Of a stretch of DNA of 64,000 nt, positions 18,367 through 26,473 are shown in pieces. The DNA is from Sphingobacterium oryzagri (GTDB lineage Bacteria > Bacteroidota > Bacteroidia > Sphingobacteriales > Sphingobacteriaceae). The notes beneath the pieces were generated by a model that made no database searches, was not told the origin of the DNA, and worked only from the letters and a program-made list of their open reading frames with translations. Each line of letters opens with the position of its first letter. The first letter of the stretch is position 1. The position numbers and the translations under genes are program-made. The stretch lies in contig NZ_CP117880.1 of assembly GCF_028736175.1 (NCBI RefSeq), forward strand, positions 1,488,001 to 1,552,000, in the 5' to 3' direction.

Positions 18367-19839
18367 TTAAAGAAGCGCTGTGATATGTTGCCGGAGAATC
18401 GCCATACTTTCATTCATCGCCTGCGTGTCCAGATGTCCAAAGCCGAGCCGTAACGCCGTCATGTCTTTATTTTGATAGAGAATAGTTTTTGGTAAAAAAA
18501 GCTGGCTTTTTGCACAATTTCTGCTGAGTTGCAGTAAATTGACCGGCGATGTAAATTGAAGCCAACACGCCAATCCGCCAGCAGGTTTACGCACGCTGAT
18601 ACAATCATTAAATTCACTTTTTAAAATCGCCAGCATATGATCTCGCCTTTCCCGGTAAATTTTTAACGACTTTTTTAAATGTCGGTATATAACGCCATCC
18701 TCAATCATTTCGCCTAATGCTTGTTCCATAAGCACATCGCCTTGCCGATCAATAATACCTAGATGCTTGCGCATTTCCAGCATAATATTTTCCGGAGCAA
18801 CAATGAAGCCTGTTCTAAACCCCGGCGCCAGCGATTTTCCGAACGACCCTACATAGATCACCATGCCGTGCTGATCCGCCGCGGCCAGGGGTAACATCGG
18901 CTGCTTATCATAGTAAAAATCCTGATCGTAATCATCTTCCACGATGGCAAAACCAAATGTTTGCGCTAGTTGTAGCAGTTCCATTCTCCGCTTAGCGCTC
19001 ATCGTGACGGTCGTAGGATAGTGCTGTTGCGGATTGACGTACAGCATACGGACACGCTGGGTTTCACAAAGCTTTCTTACCGCCGCGATATCAATTCCCT
19101 CCTCATCTACAGGCACGGTTTTTAGTCGAGCCGCATTTTTTTGAAAAATCATATTCGCCGAAAAATACCCCCATTCGCCGACCACAACAATATCGTCGGG
19201 TTGTAGTAAGATTTCCGAAATGATGTACAGGCTCATTTCTGTACTTCGGGTGATCAGGATGTTGCTGCTAGCGATGGGCAATCCGCGCGAAAGTCGCAAA
19301 TAATCGCCTAGCTGCGTTTTGAAGTATTCGCTACCTTCGTGATTGTAATAGTCCATCTTTTTACGGTTACTCTTCCGCTTCATGGTCGAGCTATACACCC
19401 GCGATAGATCAGCGATTTGCGTCAACCGGATATCAGGCGTTCCATCGTTAAAAAGATAAGCATAGTTGCGATGTTCATACGGATTATCCAGCAAGGATGA
19501 ACGCTTGAACGCGAAGCCTGTTGCGCTGGGATAATGGTGTCGTTGTAGTGCCGGGCTAGCCAAAATCGGCAATTTCGCAGAAACAAAAGTGCCTTTATTG
19601 GCTAAGATCGTAATCCAACCTTGAGCAGCCAGCTCATCATAAGCGGATACGACCGTGTTACGGTGAACAGCCAACAACTGACCAAGGGAGCGTGTGCCTA
19701 AAAGTCTCGTTGTCGGCGGTAAAGCATGACGCTGGATGGCTTTGATAAATTCATTCGCGATTTGCAAGTACACCGGCACATTGCTGGAGCGATCGACAAC
19801 GATAAAACTACGATATGGAATTTCAACCGGACTAGGCAT
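18367..19839 (-). CDS. MocR-type regulator (GntR HTH fused to class I aminotransferase fold)
   Basis: 490 residues. An N-terminal GntR winged-helix (about 21-88, VPVYLQIANEFIKAIQ and LAVHRNTVVSAYDELAAQGW) is joined to a PLP-binding aminotransferase-like domain with YDQDFYYD near 304 and the PLP lysine in GSFGKSLAPGFRTG (Lys335). MocR proteins sense PLP or an amino-compound and control nearby genes. It is divergent from the biotin operon with a 64-bp shared promoter region, so it is a good candidate regulator of that operon, although PdxR-like control of vitamin B6 genes elsewhere is an alternative. BioF and BioA are themselves PLP enzymes. Confidence 0.9.
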   Translation of the reverse strand: MPSPVEIPYRSFIVVDRSSNVPVYLQIANEFIKAIQRHALPPTTRLLGTRSLGQLLAVHRNTVVSAYDELAAQGWITILANKGTFVSAKLPILASPALQRHHYPSATGFAFKRSSLLDNPYEHRNYAYLFNDGTPDIRLTQIADLSRVYSSTMKRKSNRKKMDYYNHEGSEYFKTQLGDYLRLSRGLPIASSNILITRSTEMSLYIISEILLQPDDIVVVGEWGYFSANMIFQKNAARLKTVPVDEEGIDIAAVRKLCETQRVRMLYVNPQQHYPTTVTMSAKRRMELLQLAQTFGFAIVEDDYDQDFYYDKQPMLPLAAADQHGMVIYVGSFGKSLAPGFRTGFIVAPENIMLEMRKHLGIIDRQGDVLMEQALGEMIEDGVIYRHLKKSLKIYRERRDHMLAILKSEFNDCISVRKPAGGLACWLQFTSPVNLLQLSRNCAKSQLFLPKTILYQNKDMTALRLGFGHLDTQAMNESMAILRQHITALL

Positions 19840-19850
19840 AATCTTAAAAC

Positions 19851-19887
19851 TGGCACCTGTTAACCTGCCGGTAAGGTACTACATTTG
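19851..19887 (+). promoter_or_regulatory. Biotin operon promoter and possible MocR site
   Basis: In the 64-bp MocR/bio intergenic region an exact -7 element TACATTTG lies at 19880-19887, giving a start near 19892, about 12 nt before the first gene. Just upstream, ACCTGTTAACCTGCCGGTAA contains a repeated ACCTG and an imperfect inverted repeat (TTAACC/GGTAA) overlapping the -33 area, a suitable place for a regulator to bind. No clear -33 TTTG is present, which fits an activator-dependent promoter. Confidence 0.5.
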
Positions 19888-19903
19888 CTCGAAATCCGAA
19901 AAT

Positions 19904-20536
19904 ATGAATGATATTTTAATACAGATAGTAGAAAACGATGCCCTTCATGCACGTTGGCTTAACAGCCTTTCATTTATGGAAAATATGGGCGCGCGTAAAA
20001 TTTCGGCTTGTGAAGATCCGGAGACGGTAGACATTATCCAGCTCAAACATGCTGCCGAGGAACATCGACATGCATATTACCTCAAAAAGCAGCTGCAAAA
20101 GCTGCAAAATACAGACTGCCAAACGTATCAGCCGGCAGACCTGCTCGCGGCTGTCGCGACCAGGCAATATTTGCAGCGCCTGGATATAGCCGCGAGTCGT
20201 TATGTGAAACGTCATTTTCAACTTACGGGCGCAGCTTTGCGTTATGCAGGTTATCTCTTTGTTACCTATGCTATTGAGGTGCGTGCAGATGCTTTATATC
20301 CGGTGTATCAGGATGTGTTGAGCGCATTAAAATCAAGGGTAATGGTAAAATCGATCATATTAGAAGAAGAAGGCCATCTGGAAGAAATGATCTCTCAGTT
20401 AGCGAAATTTTCGCCCGATTGGGAGCAGCATGCGCAGCAAATATGTGTCATCGAAGGGGATTTATTTAAAACGTGGTTAGCCGCCATTGAAGCGGATGTG
20501 AAGCAATATGGAAAGCCTGGTATCGTCCTGGACTAA
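19904..20536 (+). CDS. Ferritin-like di-iron protein, first gene of the biotin operon
   Basis: 210 residues, all-helical, no signal peptide. Four metal-ligand positions of a di-iron four-helix bundle can be read: Glu26 (helix 1, SFMENMGA), Glu53xxHis56 (AEEHRHA), Glu125 (YAIEVRAD) and Glu155xxHis158 (EEEGHLEE). The ATG at 19904 is chosen because longer frames run into the promoter and the divergent MocR gene. Its last 29 nt overlap bioF, so it is translationally coupled to biotin synthesis. The function is unknown to me; an oxidative step feeding pimeloyl precursor or iron/oxygen handling for BioB are possibilities. No bioC or bioH is in the operon. Confidence 0.75.
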   Translation: MNDILIQIVENDALHARWLNSLSFMENMGARKISACEDPETVDIIQLKHAAEEHRHAYYLKKQLQKLQNTDCQTYQPADLLAAVATRQYLQRLDIAASRYVKRHFQLTGAALRYAGYLFVTYAIEVRADALYPVYQDVLSALKSRVMVKSIILEEEGHLEEMISQLAKFSPDWEQHAQQICVIEGDLFKTWLAAIEADVKQYGKPGIVLD

Positions 20537-21620
20537 GGAGCTGGATGGCCGCGCGGCAACGGCTACACTCCGCCAACAACAAGGCACGCGTAATAAGGTC
20601 GATTTTTGCTCTAACGATTATCTCGGCTTAGCACGTAATGATGCTTTTCAAGCGCGCTTGTTAGCCGTTGCCCAGCAAGAGCCAGCTGCGCTAACCGGGG
20701 CATCCGGATCGCGTATTATTCGTGGACACGCTGATGCAGTAGCTGAAGTAGAACAGCATATCGCGTATACGCATGGTAATGCTTCTGCGCTGTTGGTTGG
20801 CTCGGGCTATTTAGCCAATCTCGCGCTATTCTCCTGTTTACTGAAGCGTGGCGACAGCATTTTACTGGATGAGAAGATACACCGCTCGGTACACGACGGT
20901 TGCAAGCTTAGCATGGCTACAAAATGGAAGTTTAGACATAATGACCTCACGCATTTGGAATCGTGCTTGAGAAAAGCCAAGGGACGGGTGTTAGTTGCCG
21001 TCGAAAGCTTGTATTCGATGGACGGGGATTTTGCGCCGCTGGAAGATATTATTACGCTTGCTAACCGATATGGTGCGGCGGTAATTGTTGACGAAGCGCA
21101 TGCCGCAGGCGTATTTGGTTGCGGGGTGGTGCATCAAAAAGGACTACAAGAGCAGGTGTTGGCTACCGTGGTAACATATGGCAAGGCTTTCGGACTTGCC
21201 GGAGCGGCGATCTTGGGCTCTAAGTTGCTCACCGACTATTTGCTTAATTTTTCTGCGCCACTGATTTATACGACCGGCTTGCCGATTTACCACGCGACGG
21301 CGATAAGAACGGCTTACGGTTTTCTTGCAGATAATCCTTCGCTCGCCCTGTCGTTGCAAAACTTGTTAGCACGATTCGCTCAGCAGGGCATGAAGACCAC
21401 ATCGGCTGCCGTGAGTCCGATTCAGAGTGTGCGTTTCTCCGACAGCACCTGTCTTTTGGCAGCAACAGCGGTTATGCAGCAGAATGGACTGGATGTTTAC
21501 CCGATCTTTCCGCCTACGGTAGCGGTAGGAGCGGAGCGGTTGCGTATATGCATGCACACCTTTAACACACCGAGTGAAATAGACTTATTAGGTAAATATA
21601 TACGAGCATGGCAACAGTAA
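20508..21620 (+). CDS. bioF: 8-amino-7-oxononanoate synthase
   Basis: 370-residue PLP enzyme (alpha-oxoamine synthase) that condenses pimeloyl-ACP or -CoA with alanine in the first committed step of biotin ring formation. Visible signatures: FCSNDYLGLA at 33-42, TGASGSRIIRGH, DEAHAAGVFG at 195-204 and the PLP lysine in TYGKAFG (Lys226). It overlaps the upstream di-iron gene by 29 nt and bioD by 13 nt. Other alpha-oxoamine synthases (kbl, spt) share the fold, but the operon settles the assignment. Confidence 0.95.
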   Translation: MESLVSSWTKELDGRAATATLRQQQGTRNKVDFCSNDYLGLARNDAFQARLLAVAQQEPAALTGASGSRIIRGHADAVAEVEQHIAYTHGNASALLVGSGYLANLALFSCLLKRGDSILLDEKIHRSVHDGCKLSMATKWKFRHNDLTHLESCLRKAKGRVLVAVESLYSMDGDFAPLEDIITLANRYGAAVIVDEAHAAGVFGCGVVHQKGLQEQVLATVVTYGKAFGLAGAAILGSKLLTDYLLNFSAPLIYTTGLPIYHATAIRTAYGFLADNPSLALSLQNLLARFAQQGMKTTSAAVSPIQSVRFSDSTCLLAATAVMQQNGLDVYPIFPPTVAVGAERLRICMHTFNTPSEIDLLGKYIRAWQQ

Positions 21621-22228
21621 AAAAATGGTTTATTACCGGTATCGGTACAGGCATCGGAAAGACATTCGTGTCGACCATATTGGCGCAATACCTAAAAGCC
21701 GATTACTGGAAACCGGTGCAGTCTGGCGATTTGGATTGCCGCGATAGTTTTTCGCTGGCAGCAGGAGTTAGCTATGACATCCGCATACATCCTGAACGCT
21801 ATGCATTGCAAGCATCCGTTTCGCCACATCAAGCGGCAGCCATGGAAAATATCACAATACATGTGGATGATTTCAAGTTGCCGGAAACGGAAAACCACCT
21901 TATTGTAGAAGGCGCAGGCGGTTTGTTTGTGCCCTTGAATGAGGAGGAATATATGATTGATTTGATAAAGGAACTGGCGTTGCCCGTAGTTTTAGTTATC
22001 CAGGATTACCTAGGATGTATTAACCATAGCGTATTATCGCTGGAAGCATTGCGCAGTAGGGAAATAGATTTAGCAGCAGTGGTGTTTAACGGCGATTTTA
22101 ATCCGTACACTGAAGATTTGCTGCGAAAAAAAATTACGGAAAAGGTGCCGGTGATCACATTGCCGACATTGCATAAATTAACAAAAGAAGGCATAGAAAT
22201 AGCAGCTGAGGGGCTGCATATCGCCTGA
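21608..22228 (+). CDS. bioD: Dethiobiotin synthetase
   Basis: 206 residues; ATP-dependent carboxylation of 7,8-diaminopelargonate to dethiobiotin. The P-loop reads GIGTGIGKTF (11-20), and the second hallmark VEGAGGLFVPLNEE is near 98-111. It begins inside the end of bioF (13-nt overlap) and ends 28 nt before bioB, consistent with one polycistronic message. Confidence 0.95.
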   Translation: MATVKKWFITGIGTGIGKTFVSTILAQYLKADYWKPVQSGDLDCRDSFSLAAGVSYDIRIHPERYALQASVSPHQAAAMENITIHVDDFKLPETENHLIVEGAGGLFVPLNEEEYMIDLIKELALPVVLVIQDYLGCINHSVLSLEALRSREIDLAAVVFNGDFNPYTEDLLRKKITEKVPVITLPTLHKLTKEGIEIAAEGLHIA

Positions 22229-22256
22229 CGATTTTTTAAAAATATAGCGTAAGAGA

Positions 22257-23234
22257 ATGAGCGAAACAACCCAGAAAATCCTTCGTCACGACTGGACGAA
22301 AGAAGAACTTATAGCGATTTATAACAAACCGCTGCTAACCTTAGTCTTTGAAGCCGCAGCATTGCATCGCGAATGGCACAATGCAGAGGAAGTGCAAATG
22401 TCGACGTTATTGTCGGTAAAAACGGGCGGATGTCCTGAAGACTGTTCTTATTGCGGACAAGCAGCCCGATATCATACAGATATTCAGGTGCAGGCTTTAT
22501 TGCCTACGGAAACCGTCATCTCACATGCGAAAAAAGCAAAAGCGCACGGTTCTTCTCGTTTTTGTATGGCGGCAGCTTGGCGGGAGGTACGCGATAACCG
22601 CGATTTCGATCGTATTATCGATATGGTAAAAGGAGTTAACGCGCTCGGGATGGAGGTTTGCTGCACGCTGGGGATGCTTACAGAAACGCAGGCACAACGG
22701 TTGCAGGAAGCCGGGTTGTATGCATACAACCATAATCTCGATACGTCTGCGGAATACTACGATGAAATTATTTCGACGCGTACGTTCGACAATCGGATCA
22801 ATACCATTCAACATGTACGTAATGCGGGTATCACGGTATGTTCTGGCGGGATTATTGGCTTGGGCGAGTCGACTGCGGATCGCATCGCGATGTTGCGAAC
22901 GCTGGCCAACATGGAAAAGCACCCGGAGTCTGTGCCGATCAATGCTTTGGCGCGTGTGAAAGGCACGCCGTTAGAAAATAATCCCAAAGTTGATACGTGG
23001 GATATGGTTCGAATGATTGCTACCGCGCGTATTGCAATGCCGGCATCCATGGTTAGGCTTAGTGCAGGTCGCACAGAAATGACCACGATGGAGCAAGCTT
23101 GGTGTTTTATGGCCGGTGCAAATTCAATATTTACAGGCGAGCGCGAAAAATTACTGGTCACGCCAAACCCAGGTATTTCCGAAGATTTGGATATGCTGGC
23201 TACGTTGGGTCTAAAACCAATGATGTGTTCATGA
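22257..23234 (+). CDS. bioB: Biotin synthase
   Basis: 325-residue radical SAM enzyme that inserts sulfur into dethiobiotin. The [4Fe-4S] ligands are Cys59, Cys63 and Cys66 (GGCPEDCSYCGQAARY). Candidate [2Fe-2S] ligands are seen in RFCMAAAWR, MEVCCTLGM and ITVCSGGI, with the conserved Arg in VRLSAGR. Its TGA stop overlaps the ATG of bioA. Confidence 0.97.
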   Translation: MSETTQKILRHDWTKEELIAIYNKPLLTLVFEAAALHREWHNAEEVQMSTLLSVKTGGCPEDCSYCGQAARYHTDIQVQALLPTETVISHAKKAKAHGSSRFCMAAAWREVRDNRDFDRIIDMVKGVNALGMEVCCTLGMLTETQAQRLQEAGLYAYNHNLDTSAEYYDEIISTRTFDNRINTIQHVRNAGITVCSGGIIGLGESTADRIAMLRTLANMEKHPESVPINALARVKGTPLENNPKVDTWDMVRMIATARIAMPASMVRLSAGRTEMTTMEQAWCFMAGANSIFTGEREKLLVTPNPGISEDLDMLATLGLKPMMCS

Positions 23235-24514
23235 TGGAAACGCAGCAAAGCTGGATAGCGCGCGACCGGCGAGTCAACTGGCATCCTTACACGCAGATGA
23301 AAACAACGACACATATTCCTATCGTACGTGGGCAGGGCAGTTACTTGTTTGATGCTAATGGCGATGCTTATCTGGACGTTGTATCATCCTGGTGGGTTAC
23401 GTTGCACGGGCATGCACATCCATACATCGCCCAAAAAGTAAGCGAACAGCTTACAACGTTAGAACAGGTGATTTTTGCGGGTTTTACGCATCCGCCTGCT
23501 ATTGAGTTAGCCGAACGATTGCTTGATTTGTTGCCGGCAAATCAAGAACGGATATTTTACTCAGATAATGGTTCAACTGCGGTCGAAGTTGCCCTAAAAA
23601 TGTGTATGCAGTATGCTTATCAACATGGGCAGAAGAAAAGTAAGGTGTTGGCTTTCCGAAACGGTTATCATGGTGATACCTTTGGTGCGATGTCGGTGAG
23701 TGCACGAGGCGCGTGGACAGCACCCTTTCAGGATAGGCTATTCGAAACGCTGTTTATCGAAGCACCTACGTTGAAAAATCTTGCGGCTACCTTTGAGTTG
23801 ATCGATAAGCATGCGGCTGATATCGCCTGTTTGTTGTACGAGCCGCTGATACAGGGGGCGGGTGGAATGCTGATGCACGAAGCGGAGCCGCTTTCCCGCT
23901 TGATGCAATATTGCCGGCAAAAGTCGATTTTGCTGGTGCAAGACGAGGTTTTCGTCGGCTTTAGTCGAACAGGAACCACGTTTGCTGCAGATCAACTCCA
24001 GGCAGAGCCTGATATCATGTGTTTTTCCAAAGGTTTAACAGGCGGAACGATGCCACTCGGGATAACGTCTTGCACGGCGCTAATCTACGATGCTTTTTAC
24101 GATGATGATAAAAGTCGTGCTTTTTTTCATGGACATTCGTTCACTGCCAGCCCGATAGCCTGCGCCGCAGCATTGGCTAGCCTAGACTTATTGCTGACTG
24201 CCGAAACGCAAGCGCAGATAGCGATGATCTGTGCACAGCACGCTGCTTTTGTTAAGCGTGTGGAGCGCCATCGCAATGTGCGTGCGGTTCGGCAGTGTGG
24301 AACAATTTTGGCCGTAGAGTGGGCAATCGATCGGTCGACATCTTATTTTAGCGATCTGCAGCCTATTTTACATGCGTTTTTCCTCGCTCGTGGTATACTA
24401 ATCAGGCCATTGGGCAATATTGTATACCTCGTGCCTCCATATTGCATCACGGTGGCAGAATTAGAAAGTGTATACGCAGCAATCGTCAAGGCATTGGACG
24501 AGATTTACTCGTAA
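23231..24514 (+). CDS. bioA: Adenosylmethionine-8-amino-7-oxononanoate aminotransferase
   Basis: 427-residue class III aminotransferase that makes 7,8-diaminopelargonate using SAM as amino donor. The BioA-specific SSWWVTLHGHAHPYI (52-66) and HPYTQMK (18-24) motifs are present, with Asp238 (QDEVFVGFSRTG) and the PLP lysine Lys267 (CFSKGLTGGTMPLG). The ATG at 23231 overlaps the bioB stop (ATGA); ATG at 23234 is an alternative. It is the last gene of the operon and is followed by a hairpin terminator. Confidence 0.95.
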   Translation: MMETQQSWIARDRRVNWHPYTQMKTTTHIPIVRGQGSYLFDANGDAYLDVVSSWWVTLHGHAHPYIAQKVSEQLTTLEQVIFAGFTHPPAIELAERLLDLLPANQERIFYSDNGSTAVEVALKMCMQYAYQHGQKKSKVLAFRNGYHGDTFGAMSVSARGAWTAPFQDRLFETLFIEAPTLKNLAATFELIDKHAADIACLLYEPLIQGAGGMLMHEAEPLSRLMQYCRQKSILLVQDEVFVGFSRTGTTFAADQLQAEPDIMCFSKGLTGGTMPLGITSCTALIYDAFYDDDKSRAFFHGHSFTASPIACAAALASLDLLLTAETQAQIAMICAQHAAFVKRVERHRNVRAVRQCGTILAVEWAIDRSTSYFSDLQPILHAFFLARGILIRPLGNIVYLVPPYCITVAELESVYAAIVKALDEIYS

Positions 24515-24627
24515 AATACCTGTTTTCAGGTATATGCGACATGGGAAATAGCTTGTATTTTTACATGTCGAATCAAATTTTTTTGAAATCTAACTGTTTT
24601 TGGTGTTCGGCTGTAGTTGTTCGTGCC

Positions 24628-24669
24628 AATCCCTAAACCTAACCCAGCGGTTTAGGGATTTTCTTTTTG
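24628..24669 (+). terminator. Terminator after bioA
   Basis: Inverted repeat AATCCCTAAACC / GGTTTAGGGATT with a nine-base loop, followed by TTCTTTTTG, about 115 nt after the bioA stop. The T-tract is interrupted by one C. Confidence 0.75.
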
Positions 24670-24876
24670 TACCTCCGAAGTCACTTCCCAAGTCGTTTTG
24701 ACATCACGATCAAAATCCTGGAGCAGATGCTAAGCGTGAAGATTTTTAGTTTCTATGACCTCCATATCAGAACATGTGTTTTTTCTAAGTAGCCGTTTTC
24801 GACGGATGCTACGCAAACTGTTATCGCTATACAGCGACCAGGTCACCCGTAAATGATTGTAACATTTTTGGAATAA
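24652..24876 (-). pseudogene. Possible gene remnant on the minus strand
   Basis: A 74-codon minus-strand frame is open except for one TAG at 24730-24732. It reads like protein on both sides of the stop (RVTWSLYSDNSLRSIRRKR before, LLQDFDRDVKTTWEVTSEV after) and ends at TAA 24652-24654 within the terminator hairpin. No start codon with a reasonable context is seen, so it would be a 3' fragment. No family is recognised; it may be a chance open frame. Confidence 0.25.
24788..24805. repeat. 18-bp hairpin element, copy 1
   Basis: AGTAGCCGTTTTCGACGG; differs from copy 2 at two central positions. In this copy the flanks extend the pairing (GTAGC ... GCTAC), giving a possible stem-loop over 24789-24812. 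Confidence 0.5.
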
Positions 24877-25106
24877 TTACTAAGTAAAAAAGACCGAGTG
24901 ATTTGCGCTGGATAGTATGTTAATACTACAAATACTTTGATAAGTGCTTCTTAAGCGTACAGAATAATACGCGGAGCACGTGTTGGGCTATGATAAGCGC
25001 TAAAGAAAGGAAGAAGCTGTATGTGCTTTAAAAATTTCATTTATGCGAAAAAAAATATAAATTAGAGTCAACTCAAAACAGTTAATACAAAAATACTGTT
25101 CTTACA

Positions 25107-25124
25107 GTAGCCGTCATCGACGGT
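25107..25124. repeat. 18-bp hairpin element, copy 2
   Basis: AGTAGCCGTCATCGACGG, with the CCGT/ACGG arms conserved and only the loop changed relative to copy 1 about 320 bp upstream. It lies about 60 bp before the receiver-domain gene and could be a binding site or a remnant of a dispersed repeat. Confidence 0.5.
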
Positions 25125-25185
25125 TGGACACGATGTGTTCCTGTTTATGAAATATTATTCGGCAGCTTTCCAATTAATAGCGCTT

Positions 25186-25566
25186 ATGAATTTAAATAAA
25201 AATACGAAGGTTGTGTTTGCTGATGACTCAGATATTCACCACTTTCTTTTGAAGAATCTCATTCCGCAGTTTGCATCGCTAGAGCTTGTTTGCCACGCAA
25301 GCGATGGAGACGAATTATTGCGTATGATAGATCGCCATCGCGACATACCGGATGTGGCAATTTTGGATCTCCATATGCCTCGTCTGAACGGAAACCTAAC
25401 GGCCAAAGAATTGTTGGCACGATTTCCTAAAATAAAAATTTATGGGTTCACTTCATCCAGTGATGAGAAGGAACGTTCGGCGATGCTCCGTTACGGATTT
25501 TGTAAGGTTTATTCGAAAAATCAGTTACGCGATTTGTTGACAGAAATTGCTTCCCTTTCCCTTTAA
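25186..25566 (+). CDS. Stand-alone receiver-domain response regulator
   Basis: 126 residues comprising only a CheY-like receiver domain: acidic pair Asp13/Asp14, phosphorylation site Asp61 (ILDLHMPRLNG), Thr89 and Lys111 are all present, so it should be phosphorylated by a histidine kinase. The ATG at 25186 is chosen as it starts just before the first strand (KVVFADDS). No output domain and no kinase gene is nearby. It could act by protein-protein interaction or belong to a phosphorelay encoded elsewhere. Confidence 0.88.
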   Translation: MNLNKNTKVVFADDSDIHHFLLKNLIPQFASLELVCHASDGDELLRMIDRHRDIPDVAILDLHMPRLNGNLTAKELLARFPKIKIYGFTSSSDEKERSAMLRYGFCKVYSKNQLRDLLTEIASLSL

Positions 25567-25665
25567 CCGTTTATTGAATTTCTTTCTTACGTCATATTTT
25601 TATGCCTCACTATTATTTTGCGCTTTTTAAAGGCTATCTGCGTCGCTTTTAGCCGCATGGATCAC

Positions 25666-25673
25666 TATTTTTG
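25666..25673 (+). promoter_or_regulatory. -7 element close to the DUF3050 start codon
   Basis: Exact TATTTTTG match to the Bacteroidota -7 element, ending only 3 nt before the ATG at 25677. If it works, the message would be leaderless or nearly so. No clear -33 box is found at the right distance. Confidence 0.35.
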
Positions 25674-25676
25674 TAT

Positions 25677-26447
25677 ATGAAGAAAATAGAAAATGTCAAT
25701 GCGTTTATCGCTGCAGAACGGGAGCTGCTGTTAAAGCATCCGTTATATCATAAGATTAGTAAAGTCAGTGATTTACAGAAATTCACCGAAGGACACGTCT
25801 ACGCCGTTTGGGATTTTATGTCACTTTTAAAAGCCCTCCAAATCAAGCTCACTTGCGTAGAAGTGCCTTGGTTTGCAAGTGCCATGCCAAATACACGTTA
25901 CTTGATTAACGAAATTGTTTTGGCCGAAGAATCTGATGAGTATATCGACGGAAGGAGATTGAGCCATTTTGAAATGTATTTAGATGCAATGGCTGGAATG
26001 GAAGCGGATACAACCGTTATTTCACATCTTATCCAAGCTATTCAACAGCGATTGCCTGTGGTAGCGGCTATCGACCAGCTTCCGGTAGATGAGCGCATCA
26101 AAGATTTTTTGCGGTTTTCTTTTTCCGTGATAGAGGAGGGAGAAACGCATAAAATTGCTGCCGCATTTACCTTCGGCCGTGAAGATCTGATTCCGGATAT
26201 GTTTACCTCTATCTTAAACGGTATTCAAAGTAATGCACCACAAACCGACTTAAGTAAGTTTATTTATTATTTCCAAAGGCACATCGAACTGGATGGCGAT
26301 GAACACGGACCTTTAGCTATGCAAATGATTTTGGAGCTGGGCGGCGAGGATGAAGTCAAGTGGCAAGAGATGATGGAAACAGCAAAAGAAGCTTTAGTTA
26401 AGCGTTTGGCTTTATGGGATGCCATTGAAGAGAGCCTGGCTCACTAA
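25677..26447 (+). CDS. DUF3050 (heme-oxygenase-like) protein
   Basis: 256 residues, all-helical, matching DUF3050: HPLYHKISKVSDLQKFTEGHVYAVWDFMSLLKALQ near the N-terminus (given in part), then VLAEESDE near 82 and HIELDGDEHGPLA near 200. These Glu/His/Asp clusters resemble the metal-ligand pattern of heme-oxygenase-like di-iron proteins, but no reaction is known to me for this family. The ATG at 25677 is used rather than a TTG two codons upstream. The GNAT gene follows 26 nt downstream and is probably cotranscribed. Confidence 0.8.
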   Translation: MKKIENVNAFIAAERELLLKHPLYHKISKVSDLQKFTEGHVYAVWDFMSLLKALQIKLTCVEVPWFASAMPNTRYLINEIVLAEESDEYIDGRRLSHFEMYLDAMAGMEADTTVISHLIQAIQQRLPVVAAIDQLPVDERIKDFLRFSFSVIEEGETHKIAAAFTFGREDLIPDMFTSILNGIQSNAPQTDLSKFIYYFQRHIELDGDEHGPLAMQMILELGGEDEVKWQEMMETAKEALVKRLALWDAIEESLAH

Positions 26448-26473
26448 TACTTTTTCCTATTTTATATAACACG

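Larger units (their letters stand above)
24515..25185. other. 671-bp gene-poor region downstream of bioA
   Basis: Holds the bioA terminator, a degraded-looking minus-strand frame (24652-24876) and two copies of an 18-bp hairpin-forming element at 24788-24805 and 25107-25124. The rest is AT-rich with no tRNA or intact gene. The promoter of the receiver-domain gene at 25186 should lie at its right end, but no good TAnnTTTG element was found there. Confidence 0.4.

Noticed and set aside
24442..24636. A 64-codon frame overlapping the end of bioA
   Set aside because: Mostly a shadow of bioA in another frame, without a supported start or protein-like features.
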